Shown: positions 8,617 through 17,276, counted from the first letter of the stretch. The stretch is DNA of 61,217 bases from an uncultured Acidobacteriia bacterium (GCA_903881085.1 CAIRSA010000456.1:1-61217); one strand, 5' to 3'. Notes: a model not told the origin generated them from the sequence alone. A program made the numbers and translations.

Positions 8617-11406
8617 ATGATTCGAACCATCCTGTGCGCGCTTGTAGCCATGAGCGCGTTGGCACAGACGCTGCCCACCGGCGTCAAGAAGATCACATCC
8701 GTAGAAGGCCTGACCGAGTATTCGTATCCGAACGGGCTTCGGGTCGTTCTATTTCCCGATCAATCAAACCCCAAGGTGACGGTGAATATGACCCTTCTTG
8801 TGGGCTCGCGCCACGAAGGATATGGCGAGACGGGAATGGCTCATCTTCTTGAGCACCTGTTGTTCATGAAGACCAGCAGCGGGCGCGACATCAAGAAGGA
8901 ATTGACCGGCCATGGCGCGCAGTGGAATGGAAGTACATGGTATGACCGCACCAACTACTACGAGACGGTTACGGCATCGGATGAAAACCTGCGCTGGGCA
9001 CTGAGCCTGGAAGCGGACCGGCTGGTGAATTCGCTGATGGACAAGGGCATGCTCGACACGGAAATGACCGTTGTTCGCAACGAATTCGAACGCGGCGAGA
9101 ACAGCCCAGATCGCGTGCTGCGCGAGCGCGTTCTGGCCACGGCTTACTTGTGGCACAACTACGGCAAGTCGACCATCGGCGCGCGCGCCGATATCGAGCA
9201 TGTGCCAATCGACAGGCTGGCCGCGTTTTATCGTAAGTATTACCAGCCCGACAACGCGATTTTGATTGTGGCCGGCCAGTTCGAAGAATCGAAGGCACTG
9301 CAGATGATCGCTGAAACCGCTGGCGCGGTGGCGCGGCCTTCGCGGGTGTTGGACCAAACCTACACCTCCGAGCCGGTGCAGGATGGCGAACGCTATGTGG
9401 CATTGCGTCGCGTTGGTGACGGGCAATCCATTCAAGTCGCGTACCACACGCCTGCTGCTGCTCATGCGGATTCGGCGGCACTGGAAGTTTTGGCAGGAGT
9501 CATGAGTGGCGGTGGACGCGGCGGTATGGGCACGGGCAGATTGTCGAAGGCGCTGGTGGATAACAAGAAGGCCGTGAGCGCATCCATGTCGGCACAACAG
9601 TTACACGACGCGGGATACGCGATGATTTCGGCGCAGTTGAGCAAAGAGCAATCGCTACCCGAAGCGCGCAAGGTGCTGCTTGACACAGTGGAGAATCTGG
9701 CCAAAGAACCACCGAGCAAAGAAGAAGTGGAACGCGTGAAGACACGGCTGCTGCGTCAGGCGGAAATGCAGATGGCGAACTCGCAGAGCGTGGCGCTGAA
9801 CCTGAGTGAGTGGGCATCCATGGGCGACTGGCGGCTGCTGTTTCTGAACCGCGACCGGTTGAAGGATGTTACTCCGGAAGATGTGGTGCGCGTGGCGAAA
9901 ACGTACTTCGTCGCATCGAACCGCACCATTGGCGAGTTCATTCCTGACTCCGCGCCTGTGCGGGCGGCAGTTCCGGAAACACCCGATCTGAATGTGATTT
10001 TCAAGGATTACAAGGGTGGCAAGGGCATGAGCGCGGGCGAATCGTTCGACCCGACTCCGGCCAACGTTGAGAAGCGCGTGAAACGCGAAACGATCGGTGG
10101 AATCAAGCTGGTGGCGCTACCCCGCACAACGCGCGGCGGCACGGTATCAGCAGTGCTTGAGCTTCACTTCGGCGACGCCAATTCGCTGGCGGGGAAGACT
10201 GCCGCGGCACAAATTGCCGGCGGCCTGCTGATGCGCGGCACGCAGACGAAAACGCGGGAACAGATACAGGATGCGATGGACAAGTTGAAATCGCGCGTTA
10301 CGGTCAGCGGTGGCGGCGGTGGCGGATTCGGCGGCGGACGCCGCGGGGGTGGCGGCGGGGGCGGCATGTCCACCGTGGCCGATGCCAACGCGTCTATTGA
10401 GACGGACAAAGAACATCTGGTGGGCGCGCTGCGCCTGGCGATGGAACTATTGCGCGAGCCGAAGTTCGCCGACACCGATTTCGATCAAGTGCGGCTGCAA
10501 CGCATCGCGGCCATTGAGAACGGCCGCAGCGAGCCTGCGACCTTGGCGGCACTGGAATTGAGCCGTCGATTGAGCCCGTATGCCAAGGGCGATGCACGCT
10601 ATGTGCAGACCATCGACGAACAGATCGCCGAGTTGAAGAAAGTGACACTCGATGATGTGAAGAAGTTCCATGCGCAGTTCTACGGGGCATCGAATGGCGA
10701 GTTCGTTCTCGTAGGTGATTTCGACCAGGACGCACTACGCGGTGCGGTGAAGGAATTGCTCGGCGGCTGGAAGAGCCCCACTTCGTATCGACGCATGAAC
10801 GCCCTGTACAAAAAGTCCGAGGCGGTGAATCTGAAGATCGAAACGCCGGACAAAGAGAACTCGCAGTTTGAAGCCGGGGTGCGCATTCCGATGAATGACG
10901 ATGACCCGGACTACCCCGCCCTGCTGCTGGCCAATCAGATGTTCGGTGGCTCGCTTGGCGCGCGTATGCCGAATCGCATCCGCAACGTGGAGGGGCTGAG
11001 CTACGGCGTTCGATCAGGCTTCGCCGCTTCTTCAACCGGCACTTCCGCACTGTTTTCCGCTAACTCAATCAGCGCCCCGGCCAACACCCCAAAAGTGGAA
11101 GCCAGCATGATGGACGAACTTCGCAAGACGCTGAAGGGCGGCTTCACTGCGGAAGAAGTCGAAAAGCAGAAGAAGGCCTATCGCGATCAGCAGATCGTGA
11201 GCCGCGCGCAGGAGCAGTCGTTGATCCGGCGGCTGGCATCGCATGAGCAGTTGGGCCGCACCATGAAATGGGATGAACAACTGGATGCGAAGATCCAGGC
11301 TTTGACCGTGGATCAGGTGAACGCAGCGTTCCGGCGGCGCATTGATCCGGATGCCATCACGATTGTGAAGGCGGGCGATTTCAGCAAGGTTGGGGCGTTC
11401 AAATAG
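8617..11406 (+). CDS. exported M16 (pitrilysin-like) zinc metallopeptidase, two-domain
   Basis: 929 residues with a signal peptide (MIRTILCALVAMSALAQ). The N-terminal M16 domain carries the inverted zinc motif HLLEH at residues 76-80 and a distal glutamate in VVRNEFERGENSP near 155. A second M16-type half (about 475-925) lacks HxxEH and should be the inactive partner, as in other two-domain M16B proteins that degrade peptides in a clamshell chamber. An unusual 21-residue glycine-rich stretch (565-585, two long glycine runs split by FGGGRR) is inserted in the C-terminal half. GGGAG precedes the ATG. It probably works in the periplasm on small peptides. It is followed by a double-hairpin repeat and then a serine hydrolase on the same strand. 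Confidence 0.92.
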   Translation: MIRTILCALVAMSALAQTLPTGVKKITSVEGLTEYSYPNGLRVVLFPDQSNPKVTVNMTLLVGSRHEGYGETGMAHLLEHLLFMKTSSGRDIKKELTGHGAQWNGSTWYDRTNYYETVTASDENLRWALSLEADRLVNSLMDKGMLDTEMTVVRNEFERGENSPDRVLRERVLATAYLWHNYGKSTIGARADIEHVPIDRLAAFYRKYYQPDNAILIVAGQFEESKALQMIAETAGAVARPSRVLDQTYTSEPVQDGERYVALRRVGDGQSIQVAYHTPAAAHADSAALEVLAGVMSGGGRGGMGTGRLSKALVDNKKAVSASMSAQQLHDAGYAMISAQLSKEQSLPEARKVLLDTVENLAKEPPSKEEVERVKTRLLRQAEMQMANSQSVALNLSEWASMGDWRLLFLNRDRLKDVTPEDVVRVAKTYFVASNRTIGEFIPDSAPVRAAVPETPDLNVIFKDYKGGKGMSAGESFDPTPANVEKRVKRETIGGIKLVALPRTTRGGTVSAVLELHFGDANSLAGKTAAAQIAGGLLMRGTQTKTREQIQDAMDKLKSRVTVSGGGGGGFGGGRRGGGGGGGMSTVADANASIETDKEHLVGALRLAMELLREPKFADTDFDQVRLQRIAAIENGRSEPATLAALELSRRLSPYAKGDARYVQTIDEQIAELKKVTLDDVKKFHAQFYGASNGEFVLVGDFDQDALRGAVKELLGGWKSPTSYRRMNALYKKSEAVNLKIETPDKENSQFEAGVRIPMNDDDPDYPALLLANQMFGGSLGARMPNRIRNVEGLSYGVRSGFAASSTGTSALFSANSISAPANTPKVEASMMDELRKTLKGGFTAEEVEKQKKAYRDQQIVSRAQEQSLIRRLASHEQLGRTMKWDEQLDAKIQALTVDQVNAAFRRRIDPDAITIVKAGDFSKVGAFK

Positions 11407-11418
11407 ACAGCGGAAGGC

Positions 11419-11451
11419 CGAGTGCCACTCGTCCGCAGAATGCCATTCTGC
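11419..11451 (+). repeat. double-hairpin repeat R3, copy 1
   Basis: Starts 12 bases after the stop codon of the M16 gene. It comprises two adjacent hairpins: CGAGTG-C-CACTCG (11419-11431) and GCAGAATG-C-CATTCTGC (11435-11451). The same two-hairpin unit occurs at 15642 and 61009. In the second hairpin an A-T pair replaces the G-C pair of the 15.6-kb copy, a compensatory change. Confidence 0.8.
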
Positions 11452-11490
11452 CTACACATTCGGCCTATTGCCATTTGAGTGGGGGATTCA

Positions 11491-11528
11491 AATCTACGAT
11501 CACCTTTGGTGTAGACTGATCGTAGATT
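11491..11528 (+). promoter_or_regulatory. 12-bp perfect inverted repeat upstream of the serine hydrolase RBS
   Basis: AATCTACGATCA (11491-11502) and TGATCGTAGATT (11517-11528) are perfect reverse complements separated by 14 bases. They end six bases before the AGGAGGA ribosome binding site (11534-11540). This could be an operator for a dimeric regulator or a 5'-UTR stem-loop affecting translation of the following gene. Confidence 0.6.
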
Positions 11529-11547
11529 CGATCAGGAGGACTCCAAG

Positions 11548-12774
11548 GTGAGGACACATATTTCTGCTTGCGCAATACTTGCGTTCGCAGGTGCGGCAGT
11601 GTTGACTGCGCAGAGTTTTCAAGACTACTATCCTCCGCCCGATTCGAAGGGCGGCTGGCGTACGCTCACTGACGCGGCAAAGATTCGCAAGGTGGCGGGC
11701 GTGGACAGATCGCGGCTCGATCAGGCCTTCGAATATGCCAGCCGCACCAGCCAGCACGGCGGACTGCTTGTGGTTCGCCACGGCTATCTGGTCTACGAAC
11801 GCTACTACGGGAAAGGCAATCGCGAAGCGAATCCCGCCATGGCGTCGGTCGGCAAGGCCTATGCCAGCATCGGCTGCGGCATCGGATTGGCGGAGAAGAA
11901 AGACAAACTTCCGCTTGGCCTTGAGACCGAAGTGTTCACCGAAAAGTATCTGCCTGAGTCGCTGCCGCTGAGCGATCCACGCAAAACGCATATCAAGCTG
12001 GGACATCTGTTATCGATGAGTTCGGGCATGACCGATGGCGGCCAGGGCATTCAGAATGGCGAGGCGAGGCCGACGAAAACGGTGCCGCGCGATCCCTCGT
12101 GGAGCCAGGACCAAGCGGCTCTGCAGCAAGGCATGTGGTGCGGTCCGGGCGAGGGTTATTCGTATTCCTCGCAATCGACGCATGTCGCAACCATTGTGCT
12201 TCGGCATCTGATCGGCATGGAGTTGCAGCAATACCTCGATGAGAAACTCGCCAAGCCGATGGGCTGGGGCCGTTGGGGTTGGGCCACGGGCGGCAAGCTG
12301 GAACATACTCCGGGCGGAGGCAACGTAGCGGTTCGCGCAACCGACGCGCTGCGATTTGGCTATCTATTGCTGCATGGCGGCAAGTGGGGCAAGCAGCAGT
12401 TGGTGCCTGCTGACTATGTGGCCATGTGTGCGCGGCCGTCGCAATACAATACGCACTCTCCGTTTAGCCTGCAGTTTGAAGTGAATCAGGACGGCCACGT
12501 TGCCGGTGCTCCGAAGGACGCGTGGTTCAAGTCAGGAGCGGGCGGTTTCGGAATCGTGATGATCCCCTCGCTCGACATGGTGATCTACAAGATGGCGGGC
12601 AACGATGCGCAGTACGATCCGGAGTTGACGCAGATGCCGATGTTGTACAAGTACGACGGCTCGCGCAACGGGTGGAAGCCGCCGGTGAAGACGCAGTTCA
12701 ACGATGGCAATGTGGGCGTCGACGATGGCCTGCGGCGATTGATTGAGATGGCGGTTGCCGCGGTAATTCCTTAG
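11548..12774 (+). CDS. exported serine hydrolase, beta-lactamase (class C-like) fold
   Basis: 408 residues. Start is GTG at 11548, chosen because AGGAGGA sits 8 bases upstream. A signal peptide (MRTHISACAILAFAGAAVLTAQ) follows. The nucleophile motif SxxK is S100-V-G-K103. A Tyr-Ser-Ser triad in GYSYSSQS (about 204-210) stands where class C enzymes have YxN, and the C-terminal part has a glycine-rich GAGGFG segment like the KTG-region loop. Relatives include D-alanyl-D-alanine carboxypeptidases, esterases and amidases, so true beta-lactamase activity should not be assumed. Acts in the periplasm. Preceded by a perfect inverted repeat and followed within two bases by a hairpin. Confidence 0.85.
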   Translation: MRTHISACAILAFAGAAVLTAQSFQDYYPPPDSKGGWRTLTDAAKIRKVAGVDRSRLDQAFEYASRTSQHGGLLVVRHGYLVYERYYGKGNREANPAMASVGKAYASIGCGIGLAEKKDKLPLGLETEVFTEKYLPESLPLSDPRKTHIKLGHLLSMSSGMTDGGQGIQNGEARPTKTVPRDPSWSQDQAALQQGMWCGPGEGYSYSSQSTHVATIVLRHLIGMELQQYLDEKLAKPMGWGRWGWATGGKLEHTPGGGNVAVRATDALRFGYLLLHGGKWGKQQLVPADYVAMCARPSQYNTHSPFSLQFEVNQDGHVAGAPKDAWFKSGAGGFGIVMIPSLDMVIYKMAGNDAQYDPELTQMPMLYKYDGSRNGWKPPVKTQFNDGNVGVDDGLRRLIEMAVAAVIP

Positions 12775-12775
12775 T

Positions 12776-12795
12776 CGCAGGCGAAACCGCCTGCG
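12776..12795 (+). terminator. hairpin right after the serine hydrolase stop (terminator-like)
   Basis: CGCAGGCG-AAAC-CGCCTGCG is a perfect 8-bp stem starting one base after the stop codon. A T6 run lies at 12804-12809, eight bases beyond the stem, so it is not a textbook intrinsic terminator. It lies in a convergent gene junction and may belong to a REP-like hairpin class. Confidence 0.5.
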
Positions 12796-12900
12796 CCACA
12801 TCGTTTTTTGCGAGTAGAACAAGAAGCTCCAGGTGTCCAGCGATTTTCGACGCATTGGGAAGCCGCAGCCGTGAGGGAAAAGTGATTTTAGAATTAGTCA

Positions 12901-12921
12901 GGGCAGGCAAATTGCCCGCCC
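12901..12921 (+). repeat. GC-rich intergenic hairpin
   Basis: GGGCAGGC-AAATT-GCCCGCCC forms an 8-bp stem with one G-T wobble. It sits 48 bases beyond the stop of the leftward BACON-like gene, between convergent genes. Likely a REP-like or terminator hairpin. Confidence 0.45.
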
Positions 12922-12969
12922 CACCCTTATAGAACACCGCAGTGTCGAGTTTCCGGTGCCACAGGGCTA

Positions 12970-13293
12970 CTAACGGCTGAAGACGATCACTGTAAATTGA
13001 AATGCCGGTTCGGACTTCGAGCCCGCATAGCCGAAGATGTAGCCAGTGCGCGATATGGGAGAGGGGTTTGGGCCGGCTTTGAAAGTGACTGTCGCCGGGC
13101 CAGTGCCTGAGCGCGGCGACAGAATCCTCATCCACGGGAATTCTTCCTCGATCGACCAGGGGCATCCCGGTTGCGTTAGGATCTGCACCGATGATGTGAT
13201 GCCCCAGGCCGATACCGTTTGGTAGGTGTGGCTCAGCTTGTATTCGCACTGAGGAGCGGACATGGCAAGCAGGAACAAGGTTGCGCCAATCAT
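12970..13293 (-). CDS. small exported BACON-like domain protein
   Basis: 107 residues. A short signal peptide (MIGATLFLLAMSAPQC) is followed by one beta-sandwich unit with the pattern typical of BACON-type domains: CPWSIEEEFPWMRILSP, then SGTGPATVTFKAGPN, then RTGYIFGYAG and a closing FQFTVIVF. BACON domains are small carbohydrate- or mucin-associated modules usually found as repeats in larger proteins. A free single unit is unusual. The start is supported by GGAGGA seven bases upstream. Role unknown, presumably extracytoplasmic binding or structural. Confidence 0.7.
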   Translation of the reverse strand: MIGATLFLLAMSAPQCEYKLSHTYQTVSAWGITSSVQILTQPGCPWSIEEEFPWMRILSPRSGTGPATVTFKAGPNPSPISRTGYIFGYAGSKSEPAFQFTVIVFSR

Positions 13294-13318
13294 GGTTTCC
13301 TCCGACGATTCGCGTTTT

Positions 13319-13346
13319 TCAGAGTGGGGATCTGTGTCCCCTCTGA
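13319..13346 (+). repeat. imperfect hairpin upstream of the BACON-like gene
   Basis: TCAGAG-T-GGGGA and TCCCCTCTGA pair around the loop TCTGTG with one bulged base. It lies about 25 bases upstream of the start codon and therefore in the promoter or 5'-UTR region of the leftward gene. It could be a regulatory stem or a REP-like element. Confidence 0.4.
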
Positions 13347-13417
13347 TTAGTAACGCGTAGGTGGGAAGAAAAAGGGATCACGGTTTGGGAAATATTTTTT
13401 GGAGGGGCAATAGAAGC

Positions 13418-13530
13418 GGGAAAGAGCAGTTGAACGCATCTGGAAAATGTATCTCCACCATTTGGAATCGGTTGCATGCAACGTGCTCGTCACCTGCCGG
13501 GTGACTCGTATTGCAGGCAGTCTGGCATGG
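13418..13530 (+). repeat. dispersed repeat R2, copy 2
   Basis: Second copy of the block at 7063-7185. It shares the start GGGAAAGAGCAGTTGAACGC, a GCATGCAACGTGCTCGT core, and the perfect GTCACC-TGCCG-GGTGAC hairpin (13489-13505). It sits in the 322-bp gap between the BACON-like gene and the creatininase gene, where no gene is seen. Confidence 0.75.
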
Positions 13531-13616
13531 GGCAACCGCTTTTTCCAGGTTCAAGCGTGACGCATGCACTCTTGCATGCCACAAAACTGCATAGTCTCTG
13601 GCACAGGAGAATCCCC

Positions 13617-14414
13617 TTAATGATGGTCAACGCGCGGGGCGATCTCGCGGGCGCGGAATTCGCGGATGAGGTTTACCATGCGATCCACCACCGCGTTCAC
13701 GAACACTTCACCCTTGGCCGCGGTCGCCTTGGTGGGGTCGCCAACCGTACCCGTGCGCGAATAGCGGCTGAACCATTCCTGAAAGAAGATCGGCGAAGGG
13801 TTCTGCAAGTCCCAATAGAAGAATTCCGTGCTCTGGAAACTGATGTCACGCTCGGCCTTGTCCATCTGTACCAGATCGGGCCGCAGATGCAGCAATACGG
13901 AGGTTTCCAGTTCACAGCCATGCGCCATGCCGCCGGGAAACTCCGACTCGCGCAGGTTTGTAATTACTTCTTTCGGTATGAGGCTCCACCATGACGCCAT
14001 GGCGGCAACCGCGTCCGAACCATTGGTAATATTGCGCGCCGCGATGTCGAGAAACGGAACGTTGCTGCCGTGACCATTCACGATGAGAATCTTGCGGAAC
14101 CCATGGCGGGCAAGGCTCGTGCCGATGTCGGTGACGTAACGCACGATGGTTTCCCCGGCGATGGCGATGGTGCCCGGAAAGTCCATGTGATGCTCGTTGA
14201 ATGAATAGTGCACCGAGGGAAGCAGCACTGCCTCCTCGGGGATACGCTCGACAGCGAGGCGCGACATCTCCGTGGCCGTCAACACATCGGTCACCAGCGG
14301 CAGATGCGGCCCGTGCTGCTCCGTTGTGCCAACCGGCAGCACGGCAACTCTGTTCTGGGCGACGGCCGTCTTGATCTCAGGCCAGGTAAACTCTTCGTAC
14401 TTAAACTTGGTCAT
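13617..14414 (-). CDS. creatininase family amidohydrolase
   Basis: 265 residues of the creatininase (creatinine amidohydrolase) fold. The metal-binding signature is present: GTTEQHGPHLPL (E32, H34) with D43 in VTDV, then HYSFNEHHMDFPGTI, NGHGSN near 110 and GCELETS. These enzymes hydrolyse cyclic or linear amides with two bound metals; family members include creatininase and the deformylases MftE/FAPy-type, so the substrate is open. The ATG at 14414 aligns with the family's usual start; a longer frame begins upstream. It is divergent from an MFS transporter gene only 30 bases away, so the two may be co-regulated and the transporter may supply the amide substrate (inference). Confidence 0.85.
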   Translation of the reverse strand: MTKFKYEEFTWPEIKTAVAQNRVAVLPVGTTEQHGPHLPLVTDVLTATEMSRLAVERIPEEAVLLPSVHYSFNEHHMDFPGTIAIAGETIVRYVTDIGTSLARHGFRKILIVNGHGSNVPFLDIAARNITNGSDAVAAMASWWSLIPKEVITNLRESEFPGGMAHGCELETSVLLHLRPDLVQMDKAERDISFQSTEFFYWDLQNPSPIFFQEWFSRYSRTGTVGDPTKATAAKGEVFVNAVVDRMVNLIREFRAREIAPRVDHH

Positions 14415-14444
14415 ACGGGTTCCATTATAATAGGCGGGAACCAC

Positions 14445-15638
14445 GTGACAACCCCTACACACCAACGCTACGCTCCGTGGATTCTCGTAGCACTGCTATG
14501 GGTTGCGTTTTTTCTGAACTATGCCGACCGGCAGGTGGCCTTCTCGATCCTTCCCGCGTTGGAGCGCGATCTTCATTTCACGCCGATGCAGTTGGGCCTG
14601 GTCGGCACCGTTTTCATCTGGATCTATTCGCTGACGATGCCGGGCGCAGGCCGGTTGGCCGATCTGCTGCCACGAACATTGATGGTGGTGGGAGCAGTGG
14701 TGCTGTGGAGCGCGGCGATGCTGGGCACAGGCTTCAGCGCGTCGGTGAATGGCTTTCTGTTTTGGCGCGCGGCGATGGGCGTGACTGAGGCGCTGTACTT
14801 CCCGGCCGCGGCTGCGTTGATCGCGGCTTATCACGATGCCTCGGCTCGATCGCGCGCGCTGGCCATTCACCAGAGCGCGCAGCTGGCAGGCGGCGCGGCG
14901 GGCGGATGGTTCGGCGGATGGATGGCGGACCATATCGGCTGGCAGAGCGGCTATCGCTATCTGGCGTTCACCGGCATCGGCTATGCGGCCCTGCTCTACT
15001 TTGCGTTGCGAATGCTGCCCGCGCCTAGCTCAACAAGCCCGTTGGCGAAGAAGGGAAAATCCGCGCCGCTTTCGATTTTTCAGTCTGTCCCGATGGTGCT
15101 GTTGCTGGCCGCCTTCTTCTTCCATTGCGGCGTGTTGTGGATGATCTACGCATGGCTGCCGCACCACATTTACAAGCAGTACGGCCTTTCGATGACACAG
15201 AGCGGCTTTATCGCCACTATTTATTTGCAGACCAGTTCGTTAGCGGGAATCCTTACGGGCGGCTATCTTGGGGACAAGTGGAATCAACGCCCGCTGATCG
15301 CCTGCGCAGGCCTGCTGTGCAGCAGCCCGTTTGCGTATGGGTTGTTCGCGGCGCAGAGCATGGAGATCACTATCGCTTGCGCCATTGGCTTTGGACTCAC
15401 TGCGGGATTTTTTATGGCGAATGTTTTCGCGAGTGCTTACGAGTTTGTTGGTCCGGCGAATTTCGGTTTTGCGGCGGGGATGTTGAATTCGTGCGGGGGA
15501 CTTGCGGGCGGGGCGGCGATTCTCACGGCGGGATATTATCGCGACACCATTGGAATTCCGAATATGATGCTGGTTGGCGCGGGGATGACTATGGTGTTTG
15601 CTGCGGCGCTGGCGCGGCGGGTTTCGGTGCGGGCTTGA
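14445..15638 (+). CDS. MFS transporter, ACS (anion:cation symporter)-like
   Basis: 397 residues, about 12 hydrophobic segments. The first loop motif FFLNYADRQV and the seventh-to-twelfth-helix pattern with GMLNSCGGLAGG resemble the anion:cation symporter branch of the major facilitator superfamily, which moves hexuronates, tartrate, phosphate or similar organic anions with a cation. The frame is open well upstream, but that part overlaps the creatininase gene and is not hydrophobic. I start at GTG 14445 (GGCGGGA upstream), which gives a short cytoplasmic N-terminus. Inner membrane. The short divergent promoter region with the creatininase gene suggests a shared pathway. Confidence 0.85.
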   Translation: MTTPTHQRYAPWILVALLWVAFFLNYADRQVAFSILPALERDLHFTPMQLGLVGTVFIWIYSLTMPGAGRLADLLPRTLMVVGAVVLWSAAMLGTGFSASVNGFLFWRAAMGVTEALYFPAAAALIAAYHDASARSRALAIHQSAQLAGGAAGGWFGGWMADHIGWQSGYRYLAFTGIGYAALLYFALRMLPAPSSTSPLAKKGKSAPLSIFQSVPMVLLLAAFFFHCGVLWMIYAWLPHHIYKQYGLSMTQSGFIATIYLQTSSLAGILTGGYLGDKWNQRPLIACAGLLCSSPFAYGLFAAQSMEITIACAIGFGLTAGFFMANVFASAYEFVGPANFGFAAGMLNSCGGLAGGAAILTAGYYRDTIGIPNMMLVGAGMTMVFAAALARRVSVRA

Positions 15639-15641
15639 GGG

Positions 15642-15677
15642 GGGCGAGTGCCACTCGCCCGCAGAGTGCCACTCTGC
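15642..15677 (+). repeat. double-hairpin repeat R3, copy 2
   Basis: Starts 3 bases after the MFS stop codon. First hairpin GGGCGAGTG-C-CACTCGCCC (15642-15660, perfect 9-bp stem), second GCAGAGTG-C-CACTCTGC (15661-15677, perfect 8-bp stem). Same unit as at 11419 and 61009. Confidence 0.85.
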
Positions 15678-15719
15678 CCCACGTCCGGCCACGGGGCTAA
15701 TTGCTATTCTGGTAACACC

Positions 15720-17276
15720 ATGAAGTTGGGTATAGACTTCGGCACAACGCGGATCGTTGCCGCCGCAAGCGACCGCGGAAATTTTCCGGTGGTGAACTTT
15801 GAGATTCCCGAAGGAGGGGTTCACGACTGGTTTCCGCCGCTGGTTGCCTCGCGTGGCGATGAGCTGTTGTATGGATGGCAGGCGTGGGCTGCGCAGCAAG
15901 ACCCTACAGCCACAGTCGTGCGCTCGTTGAAGCGCGTGCTGGCTGACTCTGGCGCAGGCACGCTGGTGCAGATTGGCCATCGCAAAGTTCCACTGCTAGA
16001 GTTGCTGAGCGGCATCACTCGTGCGTTTCGAATTGCACTGCTGGAATCCTCCACGCTTGACGTGAAACCAGGCGAGCCGCTGGAAATCATGCTCGGCGTG
16101 CCGGCACATGCCAACTCCAATCAGCGCTTCCTTACGGTGGAAGCGTTCCGCGTGACGGGCTTCGAAGTGATGGGGTTGCTGAACGAGCCATCGGCTGCAT
16201 CCATCGAATTTGGCCACAACCATCGCGACCAGCAAAAAACAAAAGACCACATCCTCGTGTACGACCTTGGCGGCGGCACGTTCGATGCATCGCTGGTGGA
16301 ACTGACCGAGAATTCGCACGCGGTCATAGCCACGGAAAGCATCTCGTCGCTCGGCGGCGACGACTTCGACATCCTGCTGGCCGAAATGGTCTACCCTCAT
16401 ACCGACCTGACGCAGGCCGAAACATTTTTGTTGCACGAAGAGTGCCGCATGAAGAAGGAGTCGCTGAATCCGAACACGCGCAAGATCGTCGTCGACCTGG
16501 ATACGGTGCGTGAAGGCCTGGGCCAGCAGTCCATCGCCATCGGCGATTACTACGCCGGTTGCTCGGCCATGCTGGATGAAACACTGAACGCAGTAGATGA
16601 CCTGATCGCCGGCGAAGAATCGCTGGAAGCGTTCTACATCACCGGCGGCGGCAGCGAACTTCCACTGGTAGCGCGGACACTGCGCGAACGCTATGGACGG
16701 CGCGTACGGCGTAGCGCCTACACACGCTCAGCAACGGCGATTGGCCTGGCGATTCAAGCAGGCGAGCAATCGGGCTATGTGCTGCGCGAAAAGTTCACGC
16801 GCTACTTCGGCGTGTGGCGCGAATCGGATAATGGCCGCGTTATGAACTTCGACGCGCTGTTTCCCAAGGGCCTCGAACTGCCGCGCGGCGACGAACCACC
16901 GCACCGGCAAAGACGGCTGTATGAGCCGGTCCACAACATCGGCCACTTCCGCTACATCGAGTGCACGCAGTTGGACGCTGCGGGCCAACCGGCAGGCGAC
17001 ATCACCGTGTGGGACGCGGTGCACTTCCCGTTTGACCCGGCGCTCGGCAACATCGAACAACTGGCCGACGAGGCGGTTTATCACATGCCGCTGGGACAGC
17101 AGGTGCAGGAACAGTATTCGTGCGATAAGGGCGGCACCGTCACCGTGACAATTTCCAACCTCACGGCGGGCTACTTGCGTGAATACAAACTCGGCCGCTG
17201 GGCGGGCAAAGAATCGACGGTGGTGCCGGGCAAGAAGAAACGAGCTCCGGCGCAGAAACGGCAAGCCGCCGGATGA
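15720..17276 (+). CDS. Hsp70-like (DnaK-type ATPase) protein without full C-terminal region
   Basis: 518 residues. Actin-fold ATPase motifs are clear: phosphate-1 loop GIDFGTT at residues 4-10, phosphate-2 VYDLGGGTFDASLVEL near 180, and the adenosine motif ITGGGSELPLV near 308. DnaK is about 640 residues; here the ATPase domain (about 1-375) is followed by only about 140 residues that do not resemble the canonical substrate-binding domain, and by a basic tail (KKKRAPAQKRQAAG). It is therefore a divergent Hsp70-family protein rather than DnaK. ATG 15720 directly begins the phosphate-1 strand. It is cytoplasmic. Its TGA overlaps the ATG of the Ca2+/H+ antiporter gene by ATGA, implying translational coupling. 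Confidence 0.85.
   Translation: MKLGIDFGTTRIVAAASDRGNFPVVNFEIPEGGVHDWFPPLVASRGDELLYGWQAWAAQQDPTATVVRSLKRVLADSGAGTLVQIGHRKVPLLELLSGITRAFRIALLESSTLDVKPGEPLEIMLGVPAHANSNQRFLTVEAFRVTGFEVMGLLNEPSAASIEFGHNHRDQQKTKDHILVYDLGGGTFDASLVELTENSHAVIATESISSLGGDDFDILLAEMVYPHTDLTQAETFLLHEECRMKKESLNPNTRKIVVDLDTVREGLGQQSIAIGDYYAGCSAMLDETLNAVDDLIAGEESLEAFYITGGGSELPLVARTLRERYGRRVRRSAYTRSATAIGLAIQAGEQSGYVLREKFTRYFGVWRESDNGRVMNFDALFPKGLELPRGDEPPHRQRRLYEPVHNIGHFRYIECTQLDAAGQPAGDITVWDAVHFPFDPALGNIEQLADEAVYHMPLGQQVQEQYSCDKGGTVTVTISNLTAGYLREYKLGRWAGKESTVVPGKKKRAPAQKRQAAG

Noticed and set aside
12804..12809. Classical intrinsic terminator after the serine hydrolase
   Set aside because: The T-run is eight bases away from the stem, too far for a standard terminator; listed as hairpin with reduced confidence.
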